Source: Sphaerotilus sulfidivorans (GTDB taxonomy: Bacteria > Pseudomonadota > Gammaproteobacteria > Burkholderiales > Burkholderiaceae_C). From it: 64,000 bases of DNA. The notes under the pieces are model-generated. The model made no database searches. It saw only the letters and a list, made by a program, of their open reading frames with translations, and had not been told where the DNA came from. Shown in pieces: positions 17,456 to 25,841 of this stretch. The DNA lies in NCBI RefSeq assembly GCF_013426975.1, contig NZ_JACCPY010000006.1, positions 122,211-186,210 on the forward strand. Reading direction: 5' to 3'. The position numbers and the translations under genes were made by a program. Each line of letters begins with the position of its first letter. Within the stretch, counting starts at the first letter, position 1.

Positions 17456-18397
17456 ATGACCGAGACCCTGCTGTGCGCCATCGCCAGGCCCGACAGTGCT
17501 GCCGACGAGGCGGCGGGCGGGCTGCCGCCGGCGGCGACCGGTTCCGTTCAGATGCTGGCGCTGCCCGCTGCGCCGGTGCTGCTGTCGCAGCTGCGCAGCG
17601 AGTCCCCGGCCGCGCTGTCCCGTCTGGCGGCCGCGCTGGACGCCCCGAGCTGCGCACTGCTGATGCAGTGCGCGATCTCGCTGGGCCTGGGGCCGCCGGG
17701 CGGGCGCCGTTCCACCTTCGAGGCGGCTGTCGACGCCTTCGGCGTGCGCCGTGCGGTCGATCTGTTCGGCACGCTGGCGCTGGTGGGTCAGATGCGTGCG
17801 CTGGCGCAGCAGCGAGACGGCGCGGGAGGCCCTTGCGCGTCCTGGGCCGGCTTCTGGGAGCACAGCCTCAACCGGGCGCGTGTGCTGGCCTGGCTGGCCC
17901 GCCGGCATGGCGGCGAAAGCGCCGATCTGGCGCTGGGCTTCGGCCTGCTGTGCGACAGCGCGGTGGCGCTGATGATGCTGGAGCTGCAGTCGCCCAGCTA
18001 TCGGGTCACGCTGGCCGAGGCCAATCTCGGGCACCGTCCGGTCACCGAGGTCGAGCGCAGCCGCCACGGCATCGACCATGCCGAAGTGGCCGAACGCCTG
18101 GCGCTGCACTGGGGGCTGGACGCCGGTCTGGCCGGCGCGGTCGGGCGGCATCATGATGCCCGGGTGCTGACGCCCGAGCCCTCGTCGCCGGAGCAGCCCT
18201 CCCGGGTGCGGCTGCTGGTCGCGCTCGGCCTGGTGGCCGACCGCATGACGGTGCGGCCGGCTGCGCGCCATCGCCAGCATGTCGAGTGGCAGCGCGGCGG
18301 CGCGATGGCCCTGCATGTGCTGGGCCTGAGCCTGCAGGACTACGACGACTGGCTCGACGAGGTCAGCGTGCAGGCCACCCTGGGCGGGCGCGGCTGA
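17456..18397 (+). CDS. HDOD-domain protein
   Basis: This 313-residue protein has an HDOD-type helical core, a degenerate relative of HD phosphohydrolases often found in signalling proteins. The N-terminal 35 residues are unstructured in style. Residues about 35-120 (LLSQLRSESPAALSRLAAAL, then AVDAFGVRRAVDLFGTLALVGQMR) match the HDOD substrate-like groove pattern. The later helices contain FWEHSLNRARVLAWLARR, FGLLCDSAVALMML and HAEVAERLALHWGLDAGLAGAVGRHHD. The metal HD pair of true phosphodiesterases is not conserved in the canonical order, which is normal for HDOD. No extra output domain is fused. It ends 15 bases from the 3' end of nadC-serB. A role in signalling is inferred; no partner is visible nearby. 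Confidence 0.72.
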   Translation: MTETLLCAIARPDSAADEAAGGLPPAATGSVQMLALPAAPVLLSQLRSESPAALSRLAAALDAPSCALLMQCAISLGLGPPGGRRSTFEAAVDAFGVRRAVDLFGTLALVGQMRALAQQRDGAGGPCASWAGFWEHSLNRARVLAWLARRHGGESADLALGFGLLCDSAVALMMLELQSPSYRVTLAEANLGHRPVTEVERSRHGIDHAEVAERLALHWGLDAGLAGAVGRHHDARVLTPEPSSPEQPSRVRLLVALGLVADRMTVRPAARHRQHVEWQRGGAMALHVLGLSLQDYDDWLDEVSVQATLGGRG

Positions 18398-18412
18398 CCC
18401 AGGTCGGCGCGC

Positions 18413-19987
18413 TCAGGGCCGCACCACCTCCAGCAGCCGGTCCAGGCCGCCGGATTCGATCGCCACCATCGCACGCTCGCGCACCGCCGGCTTGGCGTGA
18501 TGCGCCACCGACAGGCCGACCGCGCCCATCATCGGCAGATCGTTGGCGCCGTCGCCCATCGCGATGGCCTGGCGCGGGTCGATGCCGTGCTGCGCGCACA
18601 GGGCCAGCACCGTGCGGCGCTTTTCCTCGCCGTCGCAGATGTCGCCCCAGTCCTGGTCGAGCACCCGGCCGGTGAGGCGGCCGTCGGCGTCGACCTCGAG
18701 CAGGTTGCTGCGGGTGTGGTCGATCTGCAGCAGATCGCGCAGCCGGTCGGTGAAGAAGGTGAAGCCGCCCGAGACCAGCACGATCTTCAGGCCGGCGGCC
18801 TGGCAGGTGCGCACCAGCGTCTCGGCGCCGGGGTTCAGGCGCAGCCGCTCGGTCCAGACCGCCTCCAGCGCCGACACCGGCACGCCGGCCAGCAGCGCCA
18901 CGCGCCGGCGCAGGCTGTCCTTGAAGTCGGTGATCTCGCCGCGCATCGCCGCGGCGGTGATCGCGGCGACCTCGGCCTTGCGGCCGACCGCGTCGGCGAT
19001 CTCGTCGATGCACTCGATGTTGATCAGCGTCGAATCCATGTCGAAGGCGATCAGGCGGAAGTCGCTCAGCCGCAGCGGCGGCTCGAAGCCGCGCACCACC
19101 AGGCCCGGCGCGATCTCGCGCGAGGCCGGCAGCACCCGCATCGACAGGTCGATCGCGCGCACGTCCTTGGTGAGCCGGCCGATCGAGACGCGGTCGACGC
19201 CGGTGGCGGCGATCTCGCGGATGGTCGTCATGTCGACGCCGCCGGAGACCTCCAGCAGCGCGCGGCCCCGGTTCAGCGCCACCGCCGCGCGCATGTCGTC
19301 GAAGGAGAAGTCGTCGATCAGCACGCTGGTGGCGCCGGCCTCCAGCGCCTCCTCCAGCTCGGCGAGGTTCTCGACCTCGATCTGGATGCTCACGCCCGAG
19401 TCCAGCGCCTGCGCGGCCTGCAGCGCCGCGGTGATGCCGCCGGCCGCGGCGATGTGGTTCTCCTTGATCAGGATGCCGTGCCACAGCGCCATGCGCTGGT
19501 TGGCGCCGCCGCCGACGCGCACCGCGTACTTCTGCGCCTGGCGCAGGCCGGGCAGGGTCTTGCGGGTGTCGAGCACCACGCAGCCGTTCGGGTTGGGGCT
19601 CAGGCCCTCGATCGCGTCGACATGCTGGCGGGTCACGGTGGCCACCGCCGAGAGCATCTGCAGGAAGTTGAGCGACGAGCGCTCGGCGCTGAGCAGCGCG
19701 CGTGCCGGCGCATCGATGCGGCACAGCTCGGTGCCGGCCGTGAAGCGCGCGCCCTCGGCCACCGCCCAGTCGATGCGGATCGAGGCATCGCAGCCGTGCA
19801 TGCAGCCGTCGAACCAGTCGCGGCCGCACAGCACGCCGTCTTCCTTGGCGACCACGCGGGCCTGCACGCGGCGGTCGGCCGGCACCAGCTCGGCGGTCCA
19901 GTCGCAGCGGCCGATGTCCTCTTGCAGCGCGTCGCGGATGTTGCGTGCGCGTGCGGCTTCCAGGGTCTCGTTGTCTTCGAAGTGCAT
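18413..19987 (-). CDS. nadC-serB: Fused quinolinate phosphoribosyltransferase and phosphoserine phosphatase (NadC-SerB)
   Basis: One 524-residue frame encodes two complete enzymes. Residues 1-286 are NadC, which makes nicotinate mononucleotide from quinolinate and PRPP: DTRKTLPGLR near 137, KYAVRVGGGANQRMAL, and LIKENHIAAAGG near 172. It continues with IEVENLAELEEAL and ends DRVSIGRLTKD...IDLSMRVLP. Residues about 290-524 are SerB, last step of serine synthesis: GLVVRGFEPPLRLSDFRL is the usual N-terminus of short Burkholderiales SerB. It is followed by the haloacid dehalogenase motifs FDMDSTLINIE (315), LVSGGFTFF and MGDGANDLPMM. All phosphatase motifs are intact. No stop or restart is needed at the junction. 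It is the only serB and the better conserved of two nadC copies in the window. NQR replaces the NHR of E. coli NadC. Confidence 0.88.
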   Translation of the reverse strand: MHFEDNETLEAARARNIRDALQEDIGRCDWTAELVPADRRVQARVVAKEDGVLCGRDWFDGCMHGCDASIRIDWAVAEGARFTAGTELCRIDAPARALLSAERSSLNFLQMLSAVATVTRQHVDAIEGLSPNPNGCVVLDTRKTLPGLRQAQKYAVRVGGGANQRMALWHGILIKENHIAAAGGITAALQAAQALDSGVSIQIEVENLAELEEALEAGATSVLIDDFSFDDMRAAVALNRGRALLEVSGGVDMTTIREIAATGVDRVSIGRLTKDVRAIDLSMRVLPASREIAPGLVVRGFEPPLRLSDFRLIAFDMDSTLINIECIDEIADAVGRKAEVAAITAAAMRGEITDFKDSLRRRVALLAGVPVSALEAVWTERLRLNPGAETLVRTCQAAGLKIVLVSGGFTFFTDRLRDLLQIDHTRSNLLEVDADGRLTGRVLDQDWGDICDGEEKRRTVLALCAQHGIDPRQAIAMGDGANDLPMMGAVGLSVAHHAKPAVRERAMVAIESGGLDRLLEVVRP

Positions 19988-20154
19988 GGCGGGTGGTCGG
20001 GGGAGCGGTGAAAACGGGCAGTAGCGGACGGGTCGCGAGCGTAGCAGGTCCGCGGGATGAATCCTGTTTCAGATATTTCAAATTGCCCGGGGCGAAAACG
20101 GGGCCTGAATCGAGAAATCACTTTTGGCCGCGGTTTCTGTGTCCGGGTCGGAAT

Positions 20155-20189
20155 ACCCCTTAGTACCTTGGGGTGATCTTCCTAAGATC
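20155..20189. promoter_or_regulatory. Two adjacent inverted repeats upstream of the O-antigen ligase-like gene
   Basis: ACCCC(TTAGTACCTT)GGGGT at 20155-20174 is followed directly by GATCTT(CCT)AAGATC at 20175-20189, ending eight bases before the ATG at 20198. The second one would form a tight hairpin over the ribosome-binding region; the first looks like a dyad operator. No regulator can be named from the sequence. The rest of the 210-base divergent gap (19988-20154) is moderately AT-rich near 20060-20090 and shows nothing else. Confidence 0.45.
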
Positions 20190-20197
20190 GCCCGATC

Positions 20198-21541
20198 ATG
20201 AGTTTCAAGCTGTTCCAGGCCTACATCCTGCTGACCTTCTTCCGGCCGGTGGAGCTGTTCATGCCCGAGCTGGGCGAGCTGCGCCCGATGCTGTGGCTGT
20301 GGCTGCTGGCGGTGATCACCTCGGTGGTCGCCGCAGCCGCGAAGAAGGAAGCGGGTGCCCGTCCGATCCACTTCAAGCTGATCTTCGGGCTGTGGGCGCT
20401 GATCGGCGTGTCCAAGCTGCTGTCGCCCTGGTCCGGCGGCACGATGGACGCGATCAGCGACTTCAGCACCTCGTCGATGCTGTTCCTGCTGGCGGCGCTG
20501 AACCTGACCACGCTGGAGCGGCTGAAGTCGACGATGAACGCGGTGGTGCTGGCGATGCTGCTGAACTGCGTCTTCGGCATCCAGGCCTATCACACCGGCG
20601 AGAACATGGACAAGCTGGTGCTGCGCCAGACCGCGCCGGCGCATGACAACGACGATCCGGCGACGATGCCGGACCTGAAGACGGTCATCCCGGCGCTCGA
20701 CAAGTCGGGCTGGTTCCTGTGGCGACTGAAGAGCGTGGGCTTCCTGGCCGACCCGAACGATTTTGCCCAGGTGCTGGTGATGACGCTGCCGATGCTGTGG
20801 GGCGCGGGCTGGCGGCCGGACCGGCGGCTGAACAATCTGGTGCGGGTGATCGCGCCCGGTGCGCTCATGGTCTACGCGATCTTCCTGACCCAGTCGCGTG
20901 GTGCGCTGCTCGGGCTGGCCTCGCTGCTGTTCTTTGGCGTGCGCAAGGCGCTGGGCACGACCAGGACGGTGCTGCTGCTGGGCTCGATGGTGTCGGTGCA
21001 GCTGCTGGGCAACATGTCGGGCGGGCGGGAGTTCTCCGGCAAGGAGAAGTCGGCCGAGGAGCGCATCGAGTCCTGGGTGATCGGCCTGGATCTGCTCAAG
21101 CGCAATCCGCTGTTCGGCGCGGGCTACGGCAACTACCTCGAATACAACTACCTGACGGCGCACAACTCCTTCGTGCTGTGCTTCGCCGAGCTGGGCCTGC
21201 TGGGCTACTTCGTCTGGATGGGCCTGATCGTGCTGACCTTCAAGGGTCTGAACCGCACGCTCGATCAGCTGCCGGCGGGCAGTCCGGCCTGGCAGACGGC
21301 CTCGCTGCTGCGCTCGTCGATGGTGGGCTATCTGACCTGTGCCTGGTTCCTGTCGCGCACCTACGGGCCGGCACTGTTCTTCCTGCTGGCGCTGTGCATC
21401 GGCGCCTGGCACTGCGCAGTGCGCTCGATGCCGACCCATCAGGTGCCTGCGCCGCTGCTCAGCATCGACTGGCGCCGCGACACGCTGCGGCTGATGGGTC
21501 TGACGATCTTCGGGGTCATGCTGTTCGTGCGCTCGCACTGA
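20198..21541 (+). CDS. O-antigen ligase / Wzy-type polysaccharide membrane protein
   Basis: This 447-residue polytopic inner-membrane protein has about ten hydrophobic segments. It fits the O-antigen ligase (Wzy_C/WaaL) superfamily as found in exosortase-type polysaccharide loci. The conserved block is FLTQSRGALLGLASLL in the middle, followed by a large periplasmic-type loop with ERIESWVIGLDLLKRNPLFGAGYGNYLE and AHNSFVLCFAELGLLGYFVW. The R of QSRGA and the H of AHNS are typical functional positions in this family. The opening FQAYILLTFFRPVELFMPELGELRP matches the exosortase-associated branch known to me as putative O-glycosylation ligase. No other polysaccharide genes are adjacent, so substrate is open: polymerisation or ligation of a surface glycan. 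The start is ATG at 20198. Confidence 0.75.
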   Translation: MSFKLFQAYILLTFFRPVELFMPELGELRPMLWLWLLAVITSVVAAAAKKEAGARPIHFKLIFGLWALIGVSKLLSPWSGGTMDAISDFSTSSMLFLLAALNLTTLERLKSTMNAVVLAMLLNCVFGIQAYHTGENMDKLVLRQTAPAHDNDDPATMPDLKTVIPALDKSGWFLWRLKSVGFLADPNDFAQVLVMTLPMLWGAGWRPDRRLNNLVRVIAPGALMVYAIFLTQSRGALLGLASLLFFGVRKALGTTRTVLLLGSMVSVQLLGNMSGGREFSGKEKSAEERIESWVIGLDLLKRNPLFGAGYGNYLEYNYLTAHNSFVLCFAELGLLGYFVWMGLIVLTFKGLNRTLDQLPAGSPAWQTASLLRSSMVGYLTCAWFLSRTYGPALFFLLALCIGAWHCAVRSMPTHQVPAPLLSIDWRRDTLRLMGLTIFGVMLFVRSH

Positions 21542-21566
21542 TCGGGCGGCATACTCCGGATCCGAC

Positions 21567-22493
21567 ATGGATCTGAAACAACTGGACTATTTCGTGCACG
21601 TCGCCGAGCTGCGCAGCTTCAGCCGCGCCGCGGTGGTGCTCGGCATCGCGCAGTCGGCGCTGAGCCGGCAGGTGCGCGCGCTCGAGATCGAGCTGCGCGA
21701 GACGCTGCTGCTGCGCAACGGCCGTGGCGTGACGCTGACCGAGGCCGGCCAGCGCCTGCTCGAGCACAGCCTGGCCATCCTGCAGCGCGTCGGCGAGGCC
21801 CGCGCCGACATGGCCTCCAACCGCGACGAGCCGGTCGGCCGCATCACCATCGGCCTGCCGCCGACCATCGGCCGCCAGCTCACGCTGCCGCTGATCGACG
21901 GCTTTCGCCGCCGCATGCCCCGGGCCCGCCTGGCGGTCGTCGAGGGCCTGTCGACCCATATCGTCGAGTGGATCACCTCGGGCCGGGTCGATCTGGGCCT
22001 GCTCTACAACCCGGAGGCCCAGCCGGGGCTGGAGTTCGTGCCGCTGCTGGAGGAGCCGCTGTGCCTGGTGCAGCGCGCCGATGCGCCGGCCCCGGCCGGG
22101 CGCGGGCCGCTGTCGATGGCCGAGCTGGCCGATGCGAAGCTGGTGCTGCCCGAGCGCGCCCATGTGATCCGGCGCCTGCTCGAGACCCGTGCGATGCATG
22201 CCGGGCTGCAGCTCGACATCGCCTGGGAGGTCTCCAGCGTCGCGGCGATCATCGATCTGGTCTGTGCCGACTACGGCCAGGCGGTGCTGACCGCCAGCGC
22301 GGTGGCGGCTTCCGGCCGCGCGGACCTGCTGGCGGTGCGGCCGATTCTCGATCCGGGGTTGCGCAGCATCCTGTGCCGGGCGGTGTCGTCACGCCAGCGG
22401 CCCACGCCGCTGCTGCGCCAGGCGACCCGGCTGCTGTCGGATCTGGCGCGCGGTCTGCCGCAGGCGGCGGCGGCCAGCTCGCTGCCGGGCTGA
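21567..22493 (+). CDS. LysR-family transcriptional regulator (Nac/CynR-like)
   Basis: This 308-residue regulator has an N-terminal winged helix-turn-helix (MDLKQLDYFVHVAELRSFSRAAVVLGIAQSALSRQVRALE) and a periplasmic-binding-protein-like effector domain (about 90-295). The DNA-binding helix reads QSALSRQVRALEIEL, standard for the family. The sequence LKQLDYFVHVAELRSFSRAA and the domain starting GRITIGLPPTIGRQLTLPLI resemble the nitrogen assimilation control (Nac) and Cyn branches, but the effector cannot be deduced. It starts 25 bases after the O-antigen ligase-like gene and is followed 35 bases later by the histidine kinase gene on the same strand, so it may be cotranscribed. No divergent target gene, the usual LysR arrangement, is next to it. 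Confidence 0.85.
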   Translation: MDLKQLDYFVHVAELRSFSRAAVVLGIAQSALSRQVRALEIELRETLLLRNGRGVTLTEAGQRLLEHSLAILQRVGEARADMASNRDEPVGRITIGLPPTIGRQLTLPLIDGFRRRMPRARLAVVEGLSTHIVEWITSGRVDLGLLYNPEAQPGLEFVPLLEEPLCLVQRADAPAPAGRGPLSMAELADAKLVLPERAHVIRRLLETRAMHAGLQLDIAWEVSSVAAIIDLVCADYGQAVLTASAVAASGRADLLAVRPILDPGLRSILCRAVSSRQRPTPLLRQATRLLSDLARGLPQAAAASSLPG

Positions 22494-22528
22494 GCGCCGG
22501 GCCGATTTCTTGCGGAGGTGTCGTCGCG

Positions 22529-24313
22529 ATGATTCCTGCCCCGATCCCGACCGACGAGGAGCAGCGCCTGCAGGCGCTGGCGCGCTGCGCCATTCTCGAC
22601 ACCGCCGCCGAGCCGCTCTATGACGAGCTGACCGCGCTGGCCGCCCGGCTGTGCGCCGCGCCGGTGGCGGCGATCACGCTGGTCGACCGGCATCGGCAGT
22701 GGTTCAAGTCGCGCATCAATGTGCCGGTCAGCGAGACGCCGCGGGCGATCTCGGCCTGCGCGCACACCCTGCTGGGGGACGGGCCGCTGGTCTGCGAGGA
22801 TGCCTTCCAGGACGCGCGCTTCCACGGCAACCCGCTGGTGGCCGCCGACCGCAACCGCTTCTACGCCGGGGTGCCGCTGCGTCTGGCCAGCGGCGAGCGG
22901 CTCGGTGCGCTGTGCGTGCTTGATCACCGGCCGCGCCGGCTCGAGCCTGAGCAGCTGGAGATGCTCGAGCTGCTGGGCCGGCATGTCTCGCGCCTGCTCG
23001 ATGAGCGCATCACCGCTGCCCAGCAGGTCGAGGCGCTGAAGGACAGCGACCGCATGGTCGAGCTGCATGCCGGCATGGCCGACGAGTCGCGCGGCCTGCT
23101 GGTCGCGGCCGAGCAGGCGCGGCTGGCGCTGGTCGAGCTGCTGGAGTCGCAGCTCCGCCTCGAGCAGGAGCTGCGCGAGAGCGAGCAGCATTTCCGCACC
23201 CTCGCCGACCAGGGCTCGGCGCTGATCTGGACCTCCGGCCTGGACATGGGCTGCGACTACTTCAACCAGCCCTGGCTGAACTTCACCGGCCGCACCCTGG
23301 CCCAGGAGCTGGGCAGCGGCTGGACCGAGGGCGTTCATCTGGAGGACATCGAGCGCTGCCTGCTGACCTACAAGGCGGCATTCGTCGCGCGGCGCAGCTT
23401 CAGCATGGAGTACCGGCTGCGCGCCGCCGACGGTCGCCACCGCTGGATCCGCGACGACGGCTCGCCTCGGCATGACAGCCAGGGCCGCTTTCTCGGCTTC
23501 ATCGGCTACTGCTACGACATCACCGAGGCGAAGGAGCTCGAGTTCCAGATGCGGCGCTTCCATGCCGAGCTGGAGCAGCGGGTGGCCGAGCGCACCGCCG
23601 ATCTGGCCACCGCCAACCGCGAGCTGGCCACCTTCACCTACACCGTTTCGCATGACCTGAAGGCGCCGCTGCGCGGCATCGACGGCTACAGCCGCATGCT
23701 GCAGCTGGTGCATGGCGATCTGCTCGACGACGGCGCGCGCGATCTGGTGGCGCGCATCCGCCACGGCGTCGGCCAGATGAACCAGCTGATCCACGACCTG
23801 CTGGCCTACTGCCATCTCGAGCAGCGTCAGGTGCGCTGCACCCGGGTCGATCTGGTCGACTTGGCGCGGCGGGCGATCGAGGCGCGCCGTGCCGACGATC
23901 CCGGCCTGGGCTCGGGGCCGGGTCTCGAGCGGGTGCTGCAGCTCGAGGCGCCGGACACGCCGGTCATGGCCTGTGCCGATGCCGACGGCCTGGCGATGGT
24001 GCTGCGCAACCTGATCGACAACGCGCTGAAGTTCAGCGCCCGCAGCCAGCCGCCGTGCGTGCGGCTGCGTGTCAGCCACGGCGAGGATGGCTGCGCTATG
24101 CTTTCTGTCCACGACAACGGCATCGGCTTCGACATGCAGTATCACGACCGGATCTTCGAGATCTTCCAGCGGCTGGAGCGCGCGGAGGCCTATCCCGGCA
24201 CCGGCATCGGTCTGGCGATCGTGCGCAAGGCGATGCAGCGCATGGGCGGCCGGGTCTGGGCTCAGGGCGAGCCGGGCCGTGGTGCCGTCTTCCATCTGGA
24301 GATGCCGCAATGA
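22529..24313 (+). CDS. GAF-PAS sensor histidine kinase
   Basis: This 594-residue cytoplasmic kinase has no membrane segments. Residues about 20-165 form a GAF domain (ALARCAILDTAAEPLYDELT, ARLCAAPVAAITLVD, CAHTLLGDGPLVCEDAF). Residues 205-340 form a PAS/PAC domain with LADQGSALIWTSG and ending FLGFIGYCYDITEAK. A short coiled coil (ELEQRVAERTADLATANREL) leads to HisKA with the phospho-acceptor H in YTVSHDLKAPLRGIDGY near 375. The HATPase_c domain has DNALKFSAR, DNGIGFD, FQRLERAEAYPGTGIGLAI and GG of RMGGRVWA. This layout matches phytochrome-like kinases without bilin lyase. GGAGG precedes the ATG at 22529. The response regulator gene overlaps its stop by ATGA, so the two are a cognate pair. 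Confidence 0.92.
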   Translation: MIPAPIPTDEEQRLQALARCAILDTAAEPLYDELTALAARLCAAPVAAITLVDRHRQWFKSRINVPVSETPRAISACAHTLLGDGPLVCEDAFQDARFHGNPLVAADRNRFYAGVPLRLASGERLGALCVLDHRPRRLEPEQLEMLELLGRHVSRLLDERITAAQQVEALKDSDRMVELHAGMADESRGLLVAAEQARLALVELLESQLRLEQELRESEQHFRTLADQGSALIWTSGLDMGCDYFNQPWLNFTGRTLAQELGSGWTEGVHLEDIERCLLTYKAAFVARRSFSMEYRLRAADGRHRWIRDDGSPRHDSQGRFLGFIGYCYDITEAKELEFQMRRFHAELEQRVAERTADLATANRELATFTYTVSHDLKAPLRGIDGYSRMLQLVHGDLLDDGARDLVARIRHGVGQMNQLIHDLLAYCHLEQRQVRCTRVDLVDLARRAIEARRADDPGLGSGPGLERVLQLEAPDTPVMACADADGLAMVLRNLIDNALKFSARSQPPCVRLRVSHGEDGCAMLSVHDNGIGFDMQYHDRIFEIFQRLERAEAYPGTGIGLAIVRKAMQRMGGRVWAQGEPGRGAVFHLEMPQ

Positions 24314-24771
24314 TCTCGAGCGAGCCGGTGCGCCGCGCCATCCTGCTGGTCGAGGACAACCCGATCGATCTGGACCTGACCCGGCGCGCCTTCGCGCGCA
24401 GCCAGCTGGTCAATCCGCTCGAGGTTGCCCGTGACGGTGCCGAGGCGCTGGCCTGGCTGGCGCGCTGGGAGGCCGGCGAGCCGCTGCCGCTGGTGGTGCT
24501 GCTCGATCTGAAGCTGCCCAAGGTCGACGGTCTGGAGGTGCTGCGCCGCTATCGCGAGCATGCCCTGGCACGCACCGTGCCGATCGTGGTGCTGACCTCC
24601 TCGGCCGAGGACTGCGACATCGCGCAGGCCTATGGCGACGGGGCCAATTCCTACATCGTCAAGCCGGTCGACTTCGACAAGTTCCTCGAGGTCACCTCGC
24701 AGATCAAGCTCTACTGGTGCCTGCTGAACCAGCCGCCGTCGGCTCATCCGCCCGTCGTGCAGGGCATTTGA
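24310..24771 (+). CDS. Single-domain response regulator (Rcp1-like)
   Basis: This 153-residue receiver-only protein is the partner of the kinase just upstream. It has the acidic pair ED in LLVEDNPIDLDLTRRAF and the phospho-acceptor Asp in VVLLDLKLPKVDG near residue 67. The switch Thr is in VVLTSSAEDCD, and the conserved Lys is in SYIVKPVDFDKFLE. The opening VEDNPIDLDLTRRAFARS and the ending QIKLYWCLLNQPP match the Rcp1 group, which pairs with bacterial phytochromes and GAF-PAS kinases. There is no output domain, so the signal is passed to another protein or ends as a phosphate sink. The ATG at 24310 shares ATGA with the kinase stop; coupled translation is expected. Confidence 0.92.
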   Translation: MISSEPVRRAILLVEDNPIDLDLTRRAFARSQLVNPLEVARDGAEALAWLARWEAGEPLPLVVLLDLKLPKVDGLEVLRRYREHALARTVPIVVLTSSAEDCDIAQAYGDGANSYIVKPVDFDKFLEVTSQIKLYWCLLNQPPSAHPPVVQGI

Positions 24772-24787
24772 TTTCAGGAGACTGGCC

Positions 24788-24992
24788 TTGACCTCTGCCG
24801 CGCCTCTTGCGCACTCGCCCTTTCTGGCCGCTGGCCCGCTGCGCCGCCTCGGTCCGGCCGAGGTCGCGCCGATCGGGCTGGGCTGCATGAATCTCAGCCA
24901 TGCCTATGGCGATCCACCCGGGCAACGTGGCCGGCGCGCGCTACAACGGTGCCACCCAGACCGAGATCGACACGGAAGAGTTTCCGGCCTGA
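24788..24992 (+). pseudogene. Aldo/keto reductase remnant with large internal deletion
   Basis: Two pieces of one aldo/keto reductase gene are joined. The first (24788-24910, TTG start with AGGAG upstream) gives RRLGPAEVAPIGLGCMNLSHAYG, the N-terminal signature of this family, where the next residues should lead to the NADPH barrel. The sequence then changes frame and gives, from 24909 to the stop at 24992, HPGNVAGARYNGATQTEIDTEEF, the typical C-terminal tail of the same family. Roughly 270 central residues, including the catalytic Tyr and Lys, are missing. Read straight through the first frame the product is a nonsense tail of 30 residues. This is a dead gene behind the response regulator; the deletion end points lie near 24908-24915. 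Confidence 0.8.
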
Positions 24993-25012
24993 AACCACAG
25001 CGCTGAAACGAC

Positions 25013-25036
25013 AGAGGCGGCCCGCAGGCCGCCTCT
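25013..25036. terminator. Bidirectional hairpin terminator
   Basis: A perfect 10-bp stem AGAGGCGGCC / GGCCGCCTCT with a CGCA loop ends in TTG on the plus strand. It lies between the pseudogene (plus) and the TerB gene (minus), whose 3' ends face it. It should stop transcription from the kinase/regulator unit; a weak T tract means the minus-strand function is less sure. Confidence 0.7.
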
Positions 25037-25073
25037 TGCTGCGCCCGGGCCAGGCACGGCCCCGGGGCGACGA

Positions 25074-25580
25074 TCACATCGACAGCTTGACCTGGTAGCC
25101 CGGCGCGTTCTTCGGGTGGCTCTGGTTGGTGAAGACCGAGCGGTCGTTCTTCAGCATGATGACCTCGAAGAAGGGGCGGAAGCGCTCCTCGGTGATGCCG
25201 AAGGCCTGCAGGAACTTGCCGAACATCTGCTGCTCTTCCGGCTCGGGCTGGCCGTCGGCCAGCGAGGAGTCGATCAGGTTGACCATGATGCACATCTTCT
25301 GCGCGTCGGTCAGCAGCGGGGCGGCCTCGGCCAGGAAGGTGTCGAGCGAGTTCTTGCGGCGGTACTTCAGCGCCGAGTCCAGCAGGGCCTGGTTCTGCGC
25401 GCCCACGCCGATCGTGCCGCGTCCGTCGTCCTTGCCGCCGAGCACCGACAGCAGATGGCCCACTTCCTCGCTGTCCATCTCGCCATCGGCGCTCATCATG
25501 TAGATCAGCGAGGTGGTGAAGGCGAGGTGCGGCGTCATCTTGTCGCCGGAATCGCTCTTGAACATGTCGAACAGACCCAT
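25074..25580 (-). CDS. TerB-family tellurite-resistance-like protein
   Basis: This 168-residue soluble protein matches the TerB/DjlA-like helical domain, which often binds metal through acidic residues. The signature acidic segment YMMSADGEMDSEEVGHLLSVLGG lies near residue 27. A second set (NLIDSSLADGQPEPEEQQMFGKFLQAFGI) follows near 100. The start MGLFDMFKSDSG at 25580 is usual for stand-alone members. The rest of a tellurite-resistance ter cluster (TerC, TerD, TerZ) is absent nearby, so the role is more likely a general one in stress or metal sensing. It is a single-gene unit: upstream at 25581-25841 is a 261-base gap shared with the acyl-CoA dehydrogenase gene, with AT-rich promoter-like sequence near 25725-25740. 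Confidence 0.82.
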   Translation of the reverse strand: MGLFDMFKSDSGDKMTPHLAFTTSLIYMMSADGEMDSEEVGHLLSVLGGKDDGRGTIGVGAQNQALLDSALKYRRKNSLDTFLAEAAPLLTDAQKMCIMVNLIDSSLADGQPEPEEQQMFGKFLQAFGITEERFRPFFEVIMLKNDRSVFTNQSHPKNAPGYQVKLSM

Positions 25581-25841
25581 TGTGCTGGCTCCTGTGGAAT
25601 GCAGTGGTTTTCGGAAATTGTCGGAAGCGGAGAAAAGTCGTGAAGCTTGTCCAGCCTGCCCGAGGCCGGTCCGCGAGCTTCTCCCCGCGCCATCAGATGG
25701 CCCCGTCGGCCTGAAGTTCCAGAGGGGGATGCGATTTTTTTGCAGCGCGGGCCCGTCGCCTGCGTGACGCCGCCCCTGCAGGGCCGGTGCTTCAATCGGA
25801 TCCGTCCATCCCGCCAGGAACCCAGCCGAGGATCTGTTGCC

